39,532 bases of DNA from JBBDRV01 sp040905285 (GCA_040905285.1 JBBDRV010000112.1:1-39532), one strand, 5' to 3'; numbered from the stretch's first letter, positions 17,366 through 26,255 are shown. Translations and numbers: made by a program. The notes: generated by a model not told the origin, from the letters alone.

Positions 17366-17476
17366 CGACTCATCTTTCCCCGCATGGGGGCAGGATTTAG
17401 CACCTGCCCTTCCGTTTCCGGAAGCGGTTGCTAAGGCATCACAGGGCCTGTTCCCTCCGCCTTTCTCGATAAGAGC
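17366..17476 (-). promoter_or_regulatory. SAM-I (S-box) riboswitch aptamer
   Basis: The minus strand contains the S-box hallmarks in order: CTCTTATCGAGA at 17476-17465, GGCGGAGGGA at about 17461-17452, GGCCC, GATGCC, TTAGCAACC at 17433-17425, the P3 helix around CCGGAAACGG, AGGTGCTAAATCCTGC at 17406-17391, and the closing GATGAGT near 17374-17368. These match the conserved core of the SAM-I family. A terminator follows, so high SAM should stop transcription of metY-metX-hom. Confidence 0.93.
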
Positions 17477-17510
17477 TATGTTTTTAAAGAACAAAACTGC
17501 TTTGTAAAAC

Positions 17511-17543
17511 AAAAAAGCCCTCGATCAGTATCAGAGGGCTTTG
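17511..17543 (-). terminator. Rho-independent terminator downstream of era
   Basis: AAAGCCCTC (17542-17534 read on the minus strand) pairs with GAGGGCTTT (17522-17514) and is followed by TTT. It should end the transcript coming from pdxJ and era before the riboswitch. Between it and the era stop (17544-17802) I see no gene, only AT-rich sequence with an A/T run near 17680. Confidence 0.82.
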
Positions 17544-17802
17544 GTAATGTTGTTCAACAGATATCCCCCCGGCATCATGTATGAATACACATACACATCA
17601 TACAGATGCATCGACAAGTGGATACGGGACTATTTAATTCTATACGATTCATTTCAGATTAATATACCGATTTTAAATTTTTTTTCGCAAAATATTTTTT
17701 CCAGGCCGCCAGACAGACTGCAGGGCCACACCTTCAGAGGGAGTTTCGGGGAAGCGGCATAAGCCGCGCCGGTGCCCGTATGTTTCCACCGGAACCTGTC
17801 CG

Positions 17803-18687
17803 TTAACGGTACCCGAGGTTTTTCACCCAGTTTTCCTGCTCTCTCCATTTTTCGCGTACTTTTACATGGAGGTCCAGAAATACTTTTCTCCCGGTGAAAT
17901 CCTCGAGGGCCTCCCGAGACCGGGTTCCCAGCTGTTTAATGGCCCGGCCGCCTTTGCCGATAAGCATGCCTTTCTGGGACTTCCGGTTAACGACCACTTC
18001 AGCACTGATGAAGTCAAGATCCTCGCGCTCTTCATAATGAATGATCTCCACAGTGCAGGAGTAGGGAATCTCTTCATGGAACTGTAAAAACAGTTGCTCG
18101 CGAATTAATTCAGCGGCAAAAAAGCGCATCGGCTGTTCGCTGAGCATATCTTTGGGATAATACGGCGGTCCCGGTTTCAGAAGCTTTTTTACGGCAGGCA
18201 GTAGTTCCGGAATGCCGTCACCCGTCAGAGCAGATACGAAACAGGTATCAAATACCCGGACTTGCTGCTGAACAAGTGAAGCTGTCTTTTCGGCTTCAGC
18301 ATCTGCTGTCAGATCTGTCTTGTTCATGATCAGCAGGACGGGCACTTCGACGGACCTGAGCAGAGAGATCATTTCTTCCGGCTGATCCGGATCAGACCCG
18401 TCGACGATCAGGAAAATGACATCCGCATCATTGCGGGCCTTCTCCACAAAACGCATCATCGCATTGTGCAATTCATACCTGGGAACCAGCACGCCGGGAG
18501 TATCAAGGAAAATGATCTGGGAGTTTTCATCGGAATGTATGCCCAGGATCTGGTGACGGGTGGTCTGGGGCTTATGGGTCGTGATGGAGATTTTGCTCCC
18601 CAGAAGACGGTTCATCAGAGTGGATTTACCGGCGTTCGGCTTGCCGATGATCGCTACATAACCCGATTTATGGTTTTCTTCACTCAA
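17803..18687 (-). CDS. era: GTPase Era
   Basis: Era binds the 3' end of 16S rRNA and assists 30S assembly. The 294-residue protein has all GTPase motifs: G1 GKPNAGKS, G2 around THKPQTTRH, G3 DTPG, G4 NKTD and G5 SAL. A C-terminal KH domain with LIGKGGRAIKQLG follows. The start is TTG at 18687, four bases after an AGGA; no ATG is available in the open frame before GKPNAGKS. It lies 127 bp downstream of pdxJ and probably shares its transcript, ending at the terminator at 17511-17543. Confidence 0.95.
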   Translation of the reverse strand: MSEENHKSGYVAIIGKPNAGKSTLMNRLLGSKISITTHKPQTTRHQILGIHSDENSQIIFLDTPGVLVPRYELHNAMMRFVEKARNDADVIFLIVDGSDPDQPEEMISLLRSVEVPVLLIMNKTDLTADAEAEKTASLVQQQVRVFDTCFVSALTGDGIPELLPAVKKLLKPGPPYYPKDMLSEQPMRFFAAELIREQLFLQFHEEIPYSCTVEIIHYEEREDLDFISAEVVVNRKSQKGMLIGKGGRAIKQLGTRSREALEDFTGRKVFLDLHVKVREKWREQENWVKNLGYR

Positions 18688-18814
18688 GGTGTCCTGTATA
18701 AATATTCATAAAGCCCGCGGGATTCCGGTGCTGCAGATCGATAACCCGCCGCGTCCCAACAATCTTGCAGCCGTCCTGTCGCAACGCCGCATCTGCATAT
18801 ACAGTATACGGGAG

Positions 18815-19549
18815 TTATTCATTCCTGTCTGTGCAGTTCAAAATATCCAGATAGCTGCCGACAGCTTTGTCGAGGCCTGTAAAAAGGGCCTCGGAAATAA
18901 GGGCATGTCCTATGCTTACATCATTTAAATGAGGAACAGCCTTTACAAGCTGCCCCAGATTTTTCAGGTTCAGGCCGTGACCTGCATTCACTTTCATTCC
19001 CAGGCTGTGTACCAGTCCGGCCGCTGTAACCAGCCTTTCCAGCTCGGCTATTCTGTCTTTTTGATTCCGGGCGTTGGCAAACTGGCCCGTATGAAGCTCC
19101 ACGGCTTCCACCCCCAGCCTGGCAGCCAGCTTTATATCGTCCGGAACTGGATCCAGAAAAAGACTTACTGCGATTTGCTGTTCCCGGAGGGCAGGAATCA
19201 CCCGGTCTCTGTAGTCTTCGAATATGTTTTTCATATGCAGTCCCCCTTCCGTTGTCAGTTCTGCACGGTTTTCAGGCACCAGTGTTGCCAGATCCGGATT
19301 TACATCAATGCAAATGTCCACCATTTCCGAACTGGCAGCCATCTCAAAGTCAAAAACACCTTTGACAGTCTTTTTCAGGCGATACACATCCTGATCCCTG
19401 ATATGTCTCCGGTCCCCCCGCAGGTGAAATACGATTCCTGAAGCGCCGGCATTTTCACACACTTTTGCGGCTTCCACCGGATCGGGATATCCTTCTCCGC
19501 GGGCATTGCGGAGTGTGGCAACATGGTCAATGTTTACTAATAATTGCAT
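18815..19549 (-). CDS. pdxJ: Pyridoxine 5'-phosphate synthase (PdxJ)
   Basis: PdxJ condenses 1-deoxyxylulose 5-phosphate with 3-amino-2-oxopropyl phosphate to make pyridoxine 5'-phosphate (the DXP-dependent B6 route). The 244-residue TIM-barrel protein starts MQLLVNIDHVATLRNARG and shows GASGIVFHLRGDRRHIRDQDV, FEMAASSEMV, LTTEGGL, VSLFLDP, VELHTGQFA, NAGHGLN and SIGHALISEALF, which cover the active-site and phosphate-binding loops. It is divergent from the NlpC/P60 gene, with only 64 bp between the two starts. Many homologues read GITVHLRED at the first motif; here it is GIVFHLRGD. Confidence 0.95.
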   Translation of the reverse strand: MQLLVNIDHVATLRNARGEGYPDPVEAAKVCENAGASGIVFHLRGDRRHIRDQDVYRLKKTVKGVFDFEMAASSEMVDICIDVNPDLATLVPENRAELTTEGGLHMKNIFEDYRDRVIPALREQQIAVSLFLDPVPDDIKLAARLGVEAVELHTGQFANARNQKDRIAELERLVTAAGLVHSLGMKVNAGHGLNLKNLGQLVKAVPHLNDVSIGHALISEALFTGLDKAVGSYLDILNCTDRNE

Positions 19550-19613
19550 ACATTTTGTTTTTTTGCCGATGATTTCAGAAAATAAGAAACCTGTTCAAAA
19601 GATTTGGCTATTA

Positions 19614-20153
19614 ATGACATCACCGGAAAAATCAATTCCAGCAGGATTGCTGATAGCAGCGGCCGTTCTTGTCAGTACGCTTTCTGCCTGCGGTGTGACC
19701 GGCCGGACAGCACCCGCCGCGAATACAGGATCTGTAACAGCTGCCGGACCGGAATCCGCCCCGGCAGGAACATCGCGCTCTTTGACGACTGTTCAAAAAA
19801 AGCTTTATCAGGTGCATGAAGAATGGAGGGGAACCCCCTATGTTTTGGGTGGAAGTGATTACAATGGAGTGGACTGCTCTTCATTCATCCAGATTGTCTT
19901 TACCCGTCATTTTGATGTGGACATGCCCCGCAATACCCGACAGCAGATCCGGGAGGGACGGGGTGTGAGGAGAAATTCGGTCCGTCCGGGTGATCTTATC
20001 TTTTTCCGTACCACCAGGAGGGATCTTCACGTTGGTATCGCCGTTAACAGAAGTGAATTTGTCCATGCCTCCACATCGGCCGGGGTGATGATATCGGATA
20101 TGAACGAACGCTACTGGGCTTCACGATTCCTGGGTGTAAGGCGGGTGTTGTAA
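19614..20153 (+). CDS. NlpC/P60 (C40) cell-wall peptidase lipoprotein
   Basis: It is a probable gamma-D-glutamyl-diamino-acid endopeptidase that trims peptidoglycan stem peptides. The 179-residue protein has a signal peptide with lipobox TLSAC, a spacer, and an NlpC/P60 domain: GTPYVLGGSDYNGVDCSSF with the catalytic cysteine, RPGDLIFF, HVGIAV with the histidine, and a third polar position at VHAS. I chose the ATG at 19614 because it puts a standard signal peptide at the N-terminus; longer starts at 19506 and 19569 add a polar tail overlapping the pdxJ promoter region. The stop codon lies inside a 20-bp tandem duplication. Confidence 0.88.
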   Translation: MTSPEKSIPAGLLIAAAVLVSTLSACGVTGRTAPAANTGSVTAAGPESAPAGTSRSLTTVQKKLYQVHEEWRGTPYVLGGSDYNGVDCSSFIQIVFTRHFDVDMPRNTRQQIREGRGVRRNSVRPGDLIFFRTTRRDLHVGIAVNRSEFVHASTSAGVMISDMNERYWASRFLGVRRVL

Positions 20154-20181
20154 TTCATTTACGGGTGTTGTAACTCATTTA
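20142..20181. repeat. 20-bp tandem duplication containing the stop codon
   Basis: CGGGTGTTGTAATTCATTTA at 20142-20161 is repeated at 20162-20181 with one difference. The first copy contains the last codons and TAA of the NlpC/P60 gene. The second TAA is 20 nt on and therefore out of frame. The end of the convergent gene at 20186 is five bases away. Confidence 0.9.
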
Positions 20182-20185
20182 TTTG

Positions 20186-20575
20186 TCACCGCCGGCTTCT
20201 GTCTTTTCTCTTGATCCAGGTCCAGATAACAGACCCTGTGAAACCGGATATGATCCCTATTCCCATCGACAGCGGAAGAGCAAGGATCAGCTGGCCGTGT
20301 ACGTGATTTGAAATAAGAATGCCTCCTGTAAAAAGGCCCACTACGGAGAGGACGTATCCGACCGTGAAAGATGTGATCATGTCACGCATCGACAGGTTTA
20401 TGAAGAAAAGGGAGATAAAGGATATAAGAATCCCCGTAAACAGCCAAAGGCCCAGAAAAGAGGGATCGGTAAAATCTATCTGCCGGACAGTGCGCGTCCA
20501 TACCGGAAGGCCGGCCCCCAGTGTGGAAATCAGAATGGCAATGGTTTTATAGTTTTGACGGGTGGTTTCGATCAT
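20186..20575 (-). CDS. Small four-helix membrane protein, unknown function
   Basis: The 129-residue protein has four hydrophobic segments (about residues 12-28, 42-60, 70-88 and 95-118) separated by short polar loops and ends in a basic tail (IKRKDRSRR). This places it in the inner membrane. It resembles the many small conserved membrane proteins of Bacteroidota and Rhodothermota, but I do not recognise a family. It sits 37 bp downstream of the end of the alpha/beta hydrolase start-to-stop unit on the same strand and is convergent with the NlpC/P60 gene. Confidence 0.7.
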   Translation of the reverse strand: MIETTRQNYKTIAILISTLGAGLPVWTRTVRQIDFTDPSFLGLWLFTGILISFISLFFINLSMRDMITSFTVGYVLSVVGLFTGGILISNHVHGQLILALPLSMGIGIISGFTGSVIWTWIKRKDRSRR

Positions 20576-20612
20576 CCGGGCCGGGTCTGTTGGGGTTTAT
20601 CGGGATAGTGGT

Positions 20613-23024
20613 TTACCGGGAACCGGCTGTTTCTTCCAACCAGTTTGCGATATCTGTCTGTTGAGAAAACGAAAACCCGGTGAATTCAGGAGGTGTACTG
20701 AACCGGAGGTTGTCGGCAGCATTGTATAACCGGAAGACGGATTCAACGTCCCGCATGGCCTGTTCGACATTTTCAGCATCGGCATGCCTGTCAAGTTCAG
20801 GAGAGATGACGTACAGGGGCCGGGGGGCAACAGAGGAGATGATTTCCGCAAAATCGATCGGAATAGCACGTTCGCTGCCTGCAAAAAAACCGAGCCGGGG
20901 GAGCAGTCCGTGCAGATGGGAATAGGCTTTTACCCCTTCCACATCTTCCGTCGCATTCCTTAAAGGGGTAAACGAGCCGGATACGGCAACACCCGCAATA
21001 CGCTCATCCAGGGCCGCTGTAAATAAACCTACCGTTCCTCCGAGAGCATATCCTGATATGAATATTCTGTCCCTGTCAATAAAGTCCAGACTTTCCAGCG
21101 CATCGATGGCAGCCCGTGTATCCGTAACCATTTTGCCCATTTTGGACCAGCGGGGATACCGTTCGTAAAACAGGGTTCCCTCATCAATCCGCTGTCCAAA
21201 CCCGATCAGGTCCATGGCAAGCACGGCAATGCCCCTGGATACAATATCTTCAAAAAATGCGTTGGTATTGTAGGCGTCAAATCCTGTGTTGGAGAACCGG
21301 TGCAAATAGATCACAACCGGCATGGACCCATTCTCCCCGGTCATCATTTCATCATTCTCATCGGCCGGGTAGTAGAGGGATCCGTGTAAGTAGTCACCGA
21401 GCGCATTGTACGGGGCAATATTTCGCATCCTGCTGTTTTTAACCGCGGGTCTGTCGATGAGACCGGCCAGGTAATCTTCTCTGCCGCTCAGCCGCCGGAT
21501 CGGACCGGCCCGGATGCCTGCGGGCTCTTCACCCAGGACCCAGTTTATCCGATCTTTTATGTCGCTCTTTTTTTGCTCCCATTCACGGGTGTTTTCAAGG
21601 GTCTGTCCCCCGTCTCCGGAAAGGACGCGGGCATCCTCCGGAATATCCGGATAGTCATCGGGATCGATGGTTTCATTACTCAGGTCCTTCCATTTTTCAA
21701 AGGAATAGCCATAGACAAGCGTGTTCTCCCAGGGCACAGCCCCGGCCCGTCCAAACTGGACGTCCAGCCAGTCCATATAGGCCTCGATATCCCGTGCCTC
21801 AACAGCGTGACCACCATCGCGGAAACGGATCCCCAGTTTTTCCGGGGCGCCGAGAAATTCATAGACACGAGTCAGCGAACGGTAATTGTGTTCAATAGCC
21901 CACGGATCACCTCCCGCCTTCCCTTCCCTGACCGAGGTACTCAACAACAGTGAATTGGGGGCAATCAGGGCCAGGACGGAATTCTGGTCGATCGGCATCT
22001 TGTGTTCCCTTCCCCAGTAAAACCGCAATCCCGGATGAAGCCAGTGTGTCCTTCTCGAGGTAAGAAAATCAATGGATTCATTGGAATGGCGTTCATCCGT
22101 ATAGCGGTATGGGATTTCTCCGCCTGTTCCGCCGCTGCTGCTGATGACAGCCGTAATCCTGTCATCAAAAGCAGCTGCGAAAACCGATTGTTTCCCATTG
22201 CGGGAATGGCCGGTAATGGCAATTCTGGATTTGTCCGCCGAATCAAGTGTATACAGGTAATCAACGGCCCTGTGAGCTCCCCAGGCACGGGTCATCAGGG
22301 TACTCCAGTCATGGTCGGGATAGAGGGCAAGATAATCCCGTGTGTCATCTCTTGCATCCGCCCCCGCATATACCAGCCCCATGTATCCCCTGCGCACCGC
22401 AATCTGTGCCCAGCCCCGGTGATTCCACTGGGTCATGAAAACAGGGAAAGGCCCTTCCCCCGGCGGAGTAAACAGTTCAAAGGTGAGTTTGGCCCTCTCA
22501 TCCTCACCGAACCTTAATTCAATCATTTCAACGGTAACCCCGTTTTCCACCCGCTCCTCCAGAACACGTGTCGTTATGTTTTCAGGCGGGGCGGGAAAAT
22601 GGCCGGAAAGGATATCCCTGGCCTGCTCTTTTATCCAGTCTCTTTTTTCTTGCCACTGTGCGGCTGTTTCAACCGGAATATTCTCTCCGTCTTCATCAAT
22701 AACAAGCGGATCGGGTAAAAAGGGGATGGATGGAAGCGCATCGAAATCCGGCGGCAATTCGCCGGTGCGTTCAATCCAGTCAATCCAGGTGGCGTCATGA
22801 TAATTTACAAAGGCATCGCGGGATTCAGGCTGCTCCTGGAGGCGGATCAGCTCTTCCAGATAAGCCTGTCTTCTTTCTTCACTGGTCTGTGCAGTGACTG
22901 TCGTTACCGTGGCATCAATGAGAAGGAGTATACACAGGGCGCCCAGGATTGTGGCTGTTTTAAATATCCCGCTCCCTGCCGGGGCGGACGGTCGTACGAA
23001 GATTTTTTTGGCTGTTTCCTTCAT
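20613..23024 (-). CDS. Exported protein with two alpha/beta-hydrolase domains (glucuronoyl-esterase-like plus acyl-esterase-like)
   Basis: The 803-residue protein has an N-terminal hydrophobic segment (about residues 22-46, ending in VTAQ), so it is probably exported. The first hydrolase domain (about 130-420) has the nucleophile elbow GHSRNGKQS with Ser274, which resembles the GCSRxGKG motif of CE15 glucuronoyl esterases, and a later GGHAVE that could supply the histidine. The second domain (about 480-800) has the strand-turn-helix of a dienelactone-hydrolase/acetyl-esterase fold, but its elbow reads GYALGG, with Ala660 in place of serine. A role in carbohydrate-ester cleavage is inference. 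The minus-strand end has a weak 16-bp duplication around the stop. It may be co-transcribed with the upstream phosphodiesterase (69 bp gap). Confidence 0.8.
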   Translation of the reverse strand: MKETAKKIFVRPSAPAGSGIFKTATILGALCILLLIDATVTTVTAQTSEERRQAYLEELIRLQEQPESRDAFVNYHDATWIDWIERTGELPPDFDALPSIPFLPDPLVIDEDGENIPVETAAQWQEKRDWIKEQARDILSGHFPAPPENITTRVLEERVENGVTVEMIELRFGEDERAKLTFELFTPPGEGPFPVFMTQWNHRGWAQIAVRRGYMGLVYAGADARDDTRDYLALYPDHDWSTLMTRAWGAHRAVDYLYTLDSADKSRIAITGHSRNGKQSVFAAAFDDRITAVISSSGGTGGEIPYRYTDERHSNESIDFLTSRRTHWLHPGLRFYWGREHKMPIDQNSVLALIAPNSLLLSTSVREGKAGGDPWAIEHNYRSLTRVYEFLGAPEKLGIRFRDGGHAVEARDIEAYMDWLDVQFGRAGAVPWENTLVYGYSFEKWKDLSNETIDPDDYPDIPEDARVLSGDGGQTLENTREWEQKKSDIKDRINWVLGEEPAGIRAGPIRRLSGREDYLAGLIDRPAVKNSRMRNIAPYNALGDYLHGSLYYPADENDEMMTGENGSMPVVIYLHRFSNTGFDAYNTNAFFEDIVSRGIAVLAMDLIGFGQRIDEGTLFYERYPRWSKMGKMVTDTRAAIDALESLDFIDRDRIFISGYALGGTVGLFTAALDERIAGVAVSGSFTPLRNATEDVEGVKAYSHLHGLLPRLGFFAGSERAIPIDFAEIISSVAPRPLYVISPELDRHADAENVEQAMRDVESVFRLYNAADNLRFSTPPEFTGFSFSQQTDIANWLEETAGSR

Positions 23025-23093
23025 TGGTTGATTATCGGGTCTGATGGATACCCGGCTACCGGGTGGTACCGGGTTTCTGATTAACTGGATAAT

Positions 23094-24215
23094 TCATTTT
23101 CTGTCAGGCTCTTCAAGCTGCCTTTCCATTCCTTCTGCAATCTTCCGGTTGTGCCGGATCAGGGCGTCAACCGAATCCAGTTCGTTCCAGTCCATGATGC
23201 GGTCGAGCCCGTAAAAATTCCTTTCCGCAATCATTGCATAAGAGTTCAGCCAGGGGCGTTCAGCACTATTCAGAAGCAGTTCCGCCTCTGCACGCAGGTA
23301 CCGGGCAATGACGCTGTTCAGCTTATACAGCCTGGACGGGGAGGTACCGCTGCTACCGGTTCCCGTCTGTCTGACACTCTCCAGGACCACGCCGCCGCCG
23401 CCGTCCTCATTCGGGATCTCCACCTGCATGATATCGGCAATGGTCGGTGCCAGATCCGTCTGGTCGGCCCACTCTGTGGTGTGCCCCTGCCGGATTCCGG
23501 GGCCGTGGAAGACGGTCGGGTGGAGCCAGCTGTCCTCGGGCAGCAGCGGGTGCCAGCCTGATTCGGTCTGGCCGTGATCGGAGGTGACCACCAGCAGTGT
23601 TCCCTCCCACTTGCCCATCTCTTTCAGGGCTGAAATAAAACGGCCCAGCTGCCTGTCCGCTTCTTCGGCCGCCTGTACATAGGGAGATACCTCATGCCAT
23701 ATATTATGCCTGTACGGAGGGGAATTTTCAGCACTGTATACCTGGTAACCCGCATCTCCCGTCATTTGCAGATGAATCCTCGTGAATTCCGGGTCATTGC
23801 CCCGGAGAATGTCAACAGCTTTGTCAACGGAAAATTCATCCGGTCCGCTGCGCTGGACCACAAACCGGTATCCATCCGTAATAGATCGGTAGGAGAGTGT
23901 GTTGGCAATAAATGCGCTGTTGTCAAAGCTGTGCTGGAGCATCCGCTGGTCCGGCGTCAGAAAAACCGTCCCGGTCATCATGACCGGGTTGGGAAACGAC
24001 GAGGAATGGACCTCTGCATAGCCCCCGTGGGTGGGGTGCCCGGGCATGATCACCGTTGTTTTTTCAATCAGTGCCCCCTCCCGGGTCAGTTCCGTAAAAT
24101 TCGGCATCTTCAGCCTGGCGGGGGCATCGGTGTGCAGCCCGTCGATGATAAAAAGGACAACTCTTTCAGGCTTCTGCTGACTGGCCGGTCGGGCGGTTAA
24201 CGGGGATAAAGTCAT
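23094..24215 (-). CDS. Alkaline phosphatase superfamily phosphodiesterase/sulfatase-like hydrolase
   Basis: The 373-residue protein shows the metal-site motifs of the superfamily: VVLFIIDGLHTD near the start, TVIMPGHPTHGGY with the likely threonine nucleophile, TSDHGQTESGWHP, and DLAPTIADIM. This fits nucleotide pyrophosphatase/phosphodiesterase-type enzymes rather than arylsulfatases, because the CxPSR motif is missing. Most relatives are exported, yet this open frame begins MTLSPLTARPASQQKPERVV without a hydrophobic stretch, and the frame upstream closes at a TGA at 24249-24251. Either the protein is cytoplasmic or the signal peptide has been lost. The substrate is unknown. Confidence 0.8.
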   Translation of the reverse strand: MTLSPLTARPASQQKPERVVLFIIDGLHTDAPARLKMPNFTELTREGALIEKTTVIMPGHPTHGGYAEVHSSSFPNPVMMTGTVFLTPDQRMLQHSFDNSAFIANTLSYRSITDGYRFVVQRSGPDEFSVDKAVDILRGNDPEFTRIHLQMTGDAGYQVYSAENSPPYRHNIWHEVSPYVQAAEEADRQLGRFISALKEMGKWEGTLLVVTSDHGQTESGWHPLLPEDSWLHPTVFHGPGIRQGHTTEWADQTDLAPTIADIMQVEIPNEDGGGGVVLESVRQTGTGSSGTSPSRLYKLNSVIARYLRAEAELLLNSAERPWLNSYAMIAERNFYGLDRIMDWNELDSVDALIRHNRKIAEGMERQLEEPDRK

Positions 24216-24409
24216 CTTAGGAGTCCGCCGGATTGATCCTGCAGAGCTTCACAGGGATCGGTTGGTGTATTTCGATTGCATTCGATTGGTCACGGGATTG
24301 GCGCATTGGAGAGGACGCTGGACTAAATTCATTCAAAGATTTTCCTGTAGAAGAACTTATACAGAAAGAAAATGTTTAACAAAAAAATCGGCAGCCGGAA
24401 TGTGGCCGG

Positions 24410-24712
24410 TTAATCATTAAAAAAAAGCTCCTCGTCCACTTCCTGAACGAGTTTCCAGGTTACATTTCCCGTATCAAAGACAATATGAAAAAACCGCCCG
24501 TCACGAGTCTGGACAGCAAAGTGGTAATGCTTGAAATTGCCCACATTCTGCGATGTCATTCTGCGGACTTTTTTTATGGTGAAGGCCCGTCCGTCCGGGA
24601 GCTGGAACCGGTAAGGCGTGATCTTGAGCTTGAGTTTTCCGGAGGGGAAGCCCCGTATTGCATTGATAACATTGATCGGCGGGTATTGGTCTTTGCTCAT
24701 ATTTTTATTCAT
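24410..24712 (-). CDS. Hypothetical protein, 100 residues
   Basis: The protein is basic in its first half and contains PYRFQLPDGRAFTIKKVRR, followed by HYHFAVQTRDGRFFHIVFD, a beta-rich pattern of alternating polar and hydrophobic residues, then an acidic tail (EVDEELFFND). There is no signal peptide or membrane segment. Codon use and the even composition suggest a real gene, but I do not recognise the family. It is divergent from the Y-family polymerase gene, whose control region lies about 80 bp away. Confidence 0.6.
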   Translation of the reverse strand: MNKNMSKDQYPPINVINAIRGFPSGKLKLKITPYRFQLPDGRAFTIKKVRRMTSQNVGNFKHYHFAVQTRDGRFFHIVFDTGNVTWKLVQEVDEELFFND

Positions 24713-24790
24713 GAATTCCAGCTCATTCCGGGCGGATTTTTTCCGCCCACCGGAAGATTACACATATTTCATACATATATCAATGAGGCC

Positions 24791-24826
24791 TTGACTAAAA
24801 GCGCGGATTATATGTACAATACATGT
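24791..24826 (+). promoter_or_regulatory. Promoter with a small palindrome in front of the Y-family polymerase gene
   Basis: TTGACT at 24791-24796 and TACAAT at 24815-24820 (18-base spacer) form a plausible promoter. The -10 lies in the perfect inverted repeat ATGTA-CAA-TACAT (24812-24824). This could be an operator, perhaps for a LexA-type repressor, but no SOS consensus for this group is known to me. If this promoter is used, the translation start must be at or after 24844. Confidence 0.45.
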
Positions 24827-24843
24827 TCACTAATGGACTGGCC

Positions 24844-26172
24844 ATGGACCTGAACCGACCTCACAGATATCACACAGAAAAAGATGTTCACCGGATAACG
24901 CTGTACAGTACTGTAGCAAGGGAGCACCGGCATGCAGGTTTTAAAAAACGACTGTATTTGCATCTGGACCTGAATTGCTTCTACGCCCAGGTTGAGCAGC
25001 GGGCCCGTAACCTGTACGGATTCCCGGTTGCAATGGGAGGATGGAGGAAGCCGGATGGAACTCCGCGGGGAATTGTAGCCACAGCCAGTTATGAAGCCAG
25101 AAAACTGGGGGTCAAGACAGCCATGAGTGCCTACGAGGCCTGGCAGATTTGTCCCTATCTGGTCTTCCTCCAAATTGATTACGACAAATATCAGGGAATC
25201 AGCCGCAGGTTAAGATCTATTCTGGAGGATTCTGCTCCGGACGTGGAGACGTATTCCATGGATGAATATTTTCTGGATATCACACATCTGCTGGGAAAAG
25301 GCCGGAAGGGAATAGAGGGGTTTGCCAGTCAACTGAAGAACAGGATTTATGACCGGCTGGGCCTGGTCTGTTCCGTCGGTGTGGCTACAAGTAAAACCTA
25401 TTCAAAGCTGGCGTCAGACCTGCAGAAACCGAATGGATTGAAAATACTCCTGACTCCCGACGATGCAGCTGAATACCTGTTCCGGCTGCCACTCGACGAA
25501 GTCTGGGGAATCGGTTCGCGGAGGTATGAAAAGCTTCGGAAGAATGGCCTCTACACCATAGCCGATGCATTTCACCGTGGCCCGGGCATTTTTAAAAAGT
25601 TGTTCGGTGAAATGCAGGGGCAGCTTTTCCATGACACTGTTACGGGGCGGGACCAGGCAAAAATCCTGGACAATGATCATCATATTCCCGATGAGATATC
25701 CTATATGCACACATTTTCCGACTGGACAGTCAACATCGACCAGATCCGGGGAGAGGTTGTCAGGGCGGTGCGAAATGTCTGCTACCGGTTACGCGGATAT
25801 AACAGGAAAGCCCGGAAGTGGTGTTGTTACATCAGGTATCAGGATGCGGGGCGGAAGGGCGAAAATGTGCTTTTTTCAACAGAGGGGTATACCAACCTGG
25901 ATGACTACATACTGCAATCGTGCCTTGCCCGGGTCACACGCTGTATCAGGAATGCCCTGCACCGGGGTTACCGGATCCGCGGAATTGGATTGAACTCCAT
26001 TGAAATGGTCCACTACAACCAGTATGAATTGTTCTTCCGGGAAAAGCATGAAATCCGGCAATTATACCGGGCATCCGATCTGATTAACAACGTATACGGG
26101 ATCGGAACAGTGGAAAAGGCCGCTTCAAAAAACGGCGTACCGGGAAAAACCCATTTTACGGGCAGAAGCTGA
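24844..26172 (+). CDS. dinB: Y-family DNA polymerase (DinB/Pol IV-like)
   Basis: It is a lesion-bypass polymerase. The 442-residue protein has the palm motif LHLDLNCFYAQVEQ (metal Asp), SYEARKLGVKTAM, YSMDEYFLDI with the catalytic DE pair, SVGVATSKTYSKLASDLQKPNGL, and the helix-hairpin-helix-like DEVWGIGSRRYEKLRKNGL, followed by a little-finger domain. An N-terminal tail of about 40 residues precedes the palm, longer than in E. coli Pol IV. The ATG at 24823 is also in frame but overlaps the proposed promoter, so I favour 24844. No beta-clamp motif is obvious at the C-terminus by eye. Its palindromic promoter suggests regulated, perhaps damage-induced, expression. Confidence 0.88.
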   Translation: MDLNRPHRYHTEKDVHRITLYSTVAREHRHAGFKKRLYLHLDLNCFYAQVEQRARNLYGFPVAMGGWRKPDGTPRGIVATASYEARKLGVKTAMSAYEAWQICPYLVFLQIDYDKYQGISRRLRSILEDSAPDVETYSMDEYFLDITHLLGKGRKGIEGFASQLKNRIYDRLGLVCSVGVATSKTYSKLASDLQKPNGLKILLTPDDAAEYLFRLPLDEVWGIGSRRYEKLRKNGLYTIADAFHRGPGIFKKLFGEMQGQLFHDTVTGRDQAKILDNDHHIPDEISYMHTFSDWTVNIDQIRGEVVRAVRNVCYRLRGYNRKARKWCCYIRYQDAGRKGENVLFSTEGYTNLDDYILQSCLARVTRCIRNALHRGYRIRGIGLNSIEMVHYNQYELFFREKHEIRQLYRASDLINNVYGIGTVEKAASKNGVPGKTHFTGRS

Positions 26173-26255
26173 AAACGGAAAATTGCCTGCACGAAAAACA
26201 ATATCCTGTAAATTCATAAAAAGCATGATTTCCGGAACGTGATTATACAGCCGGT

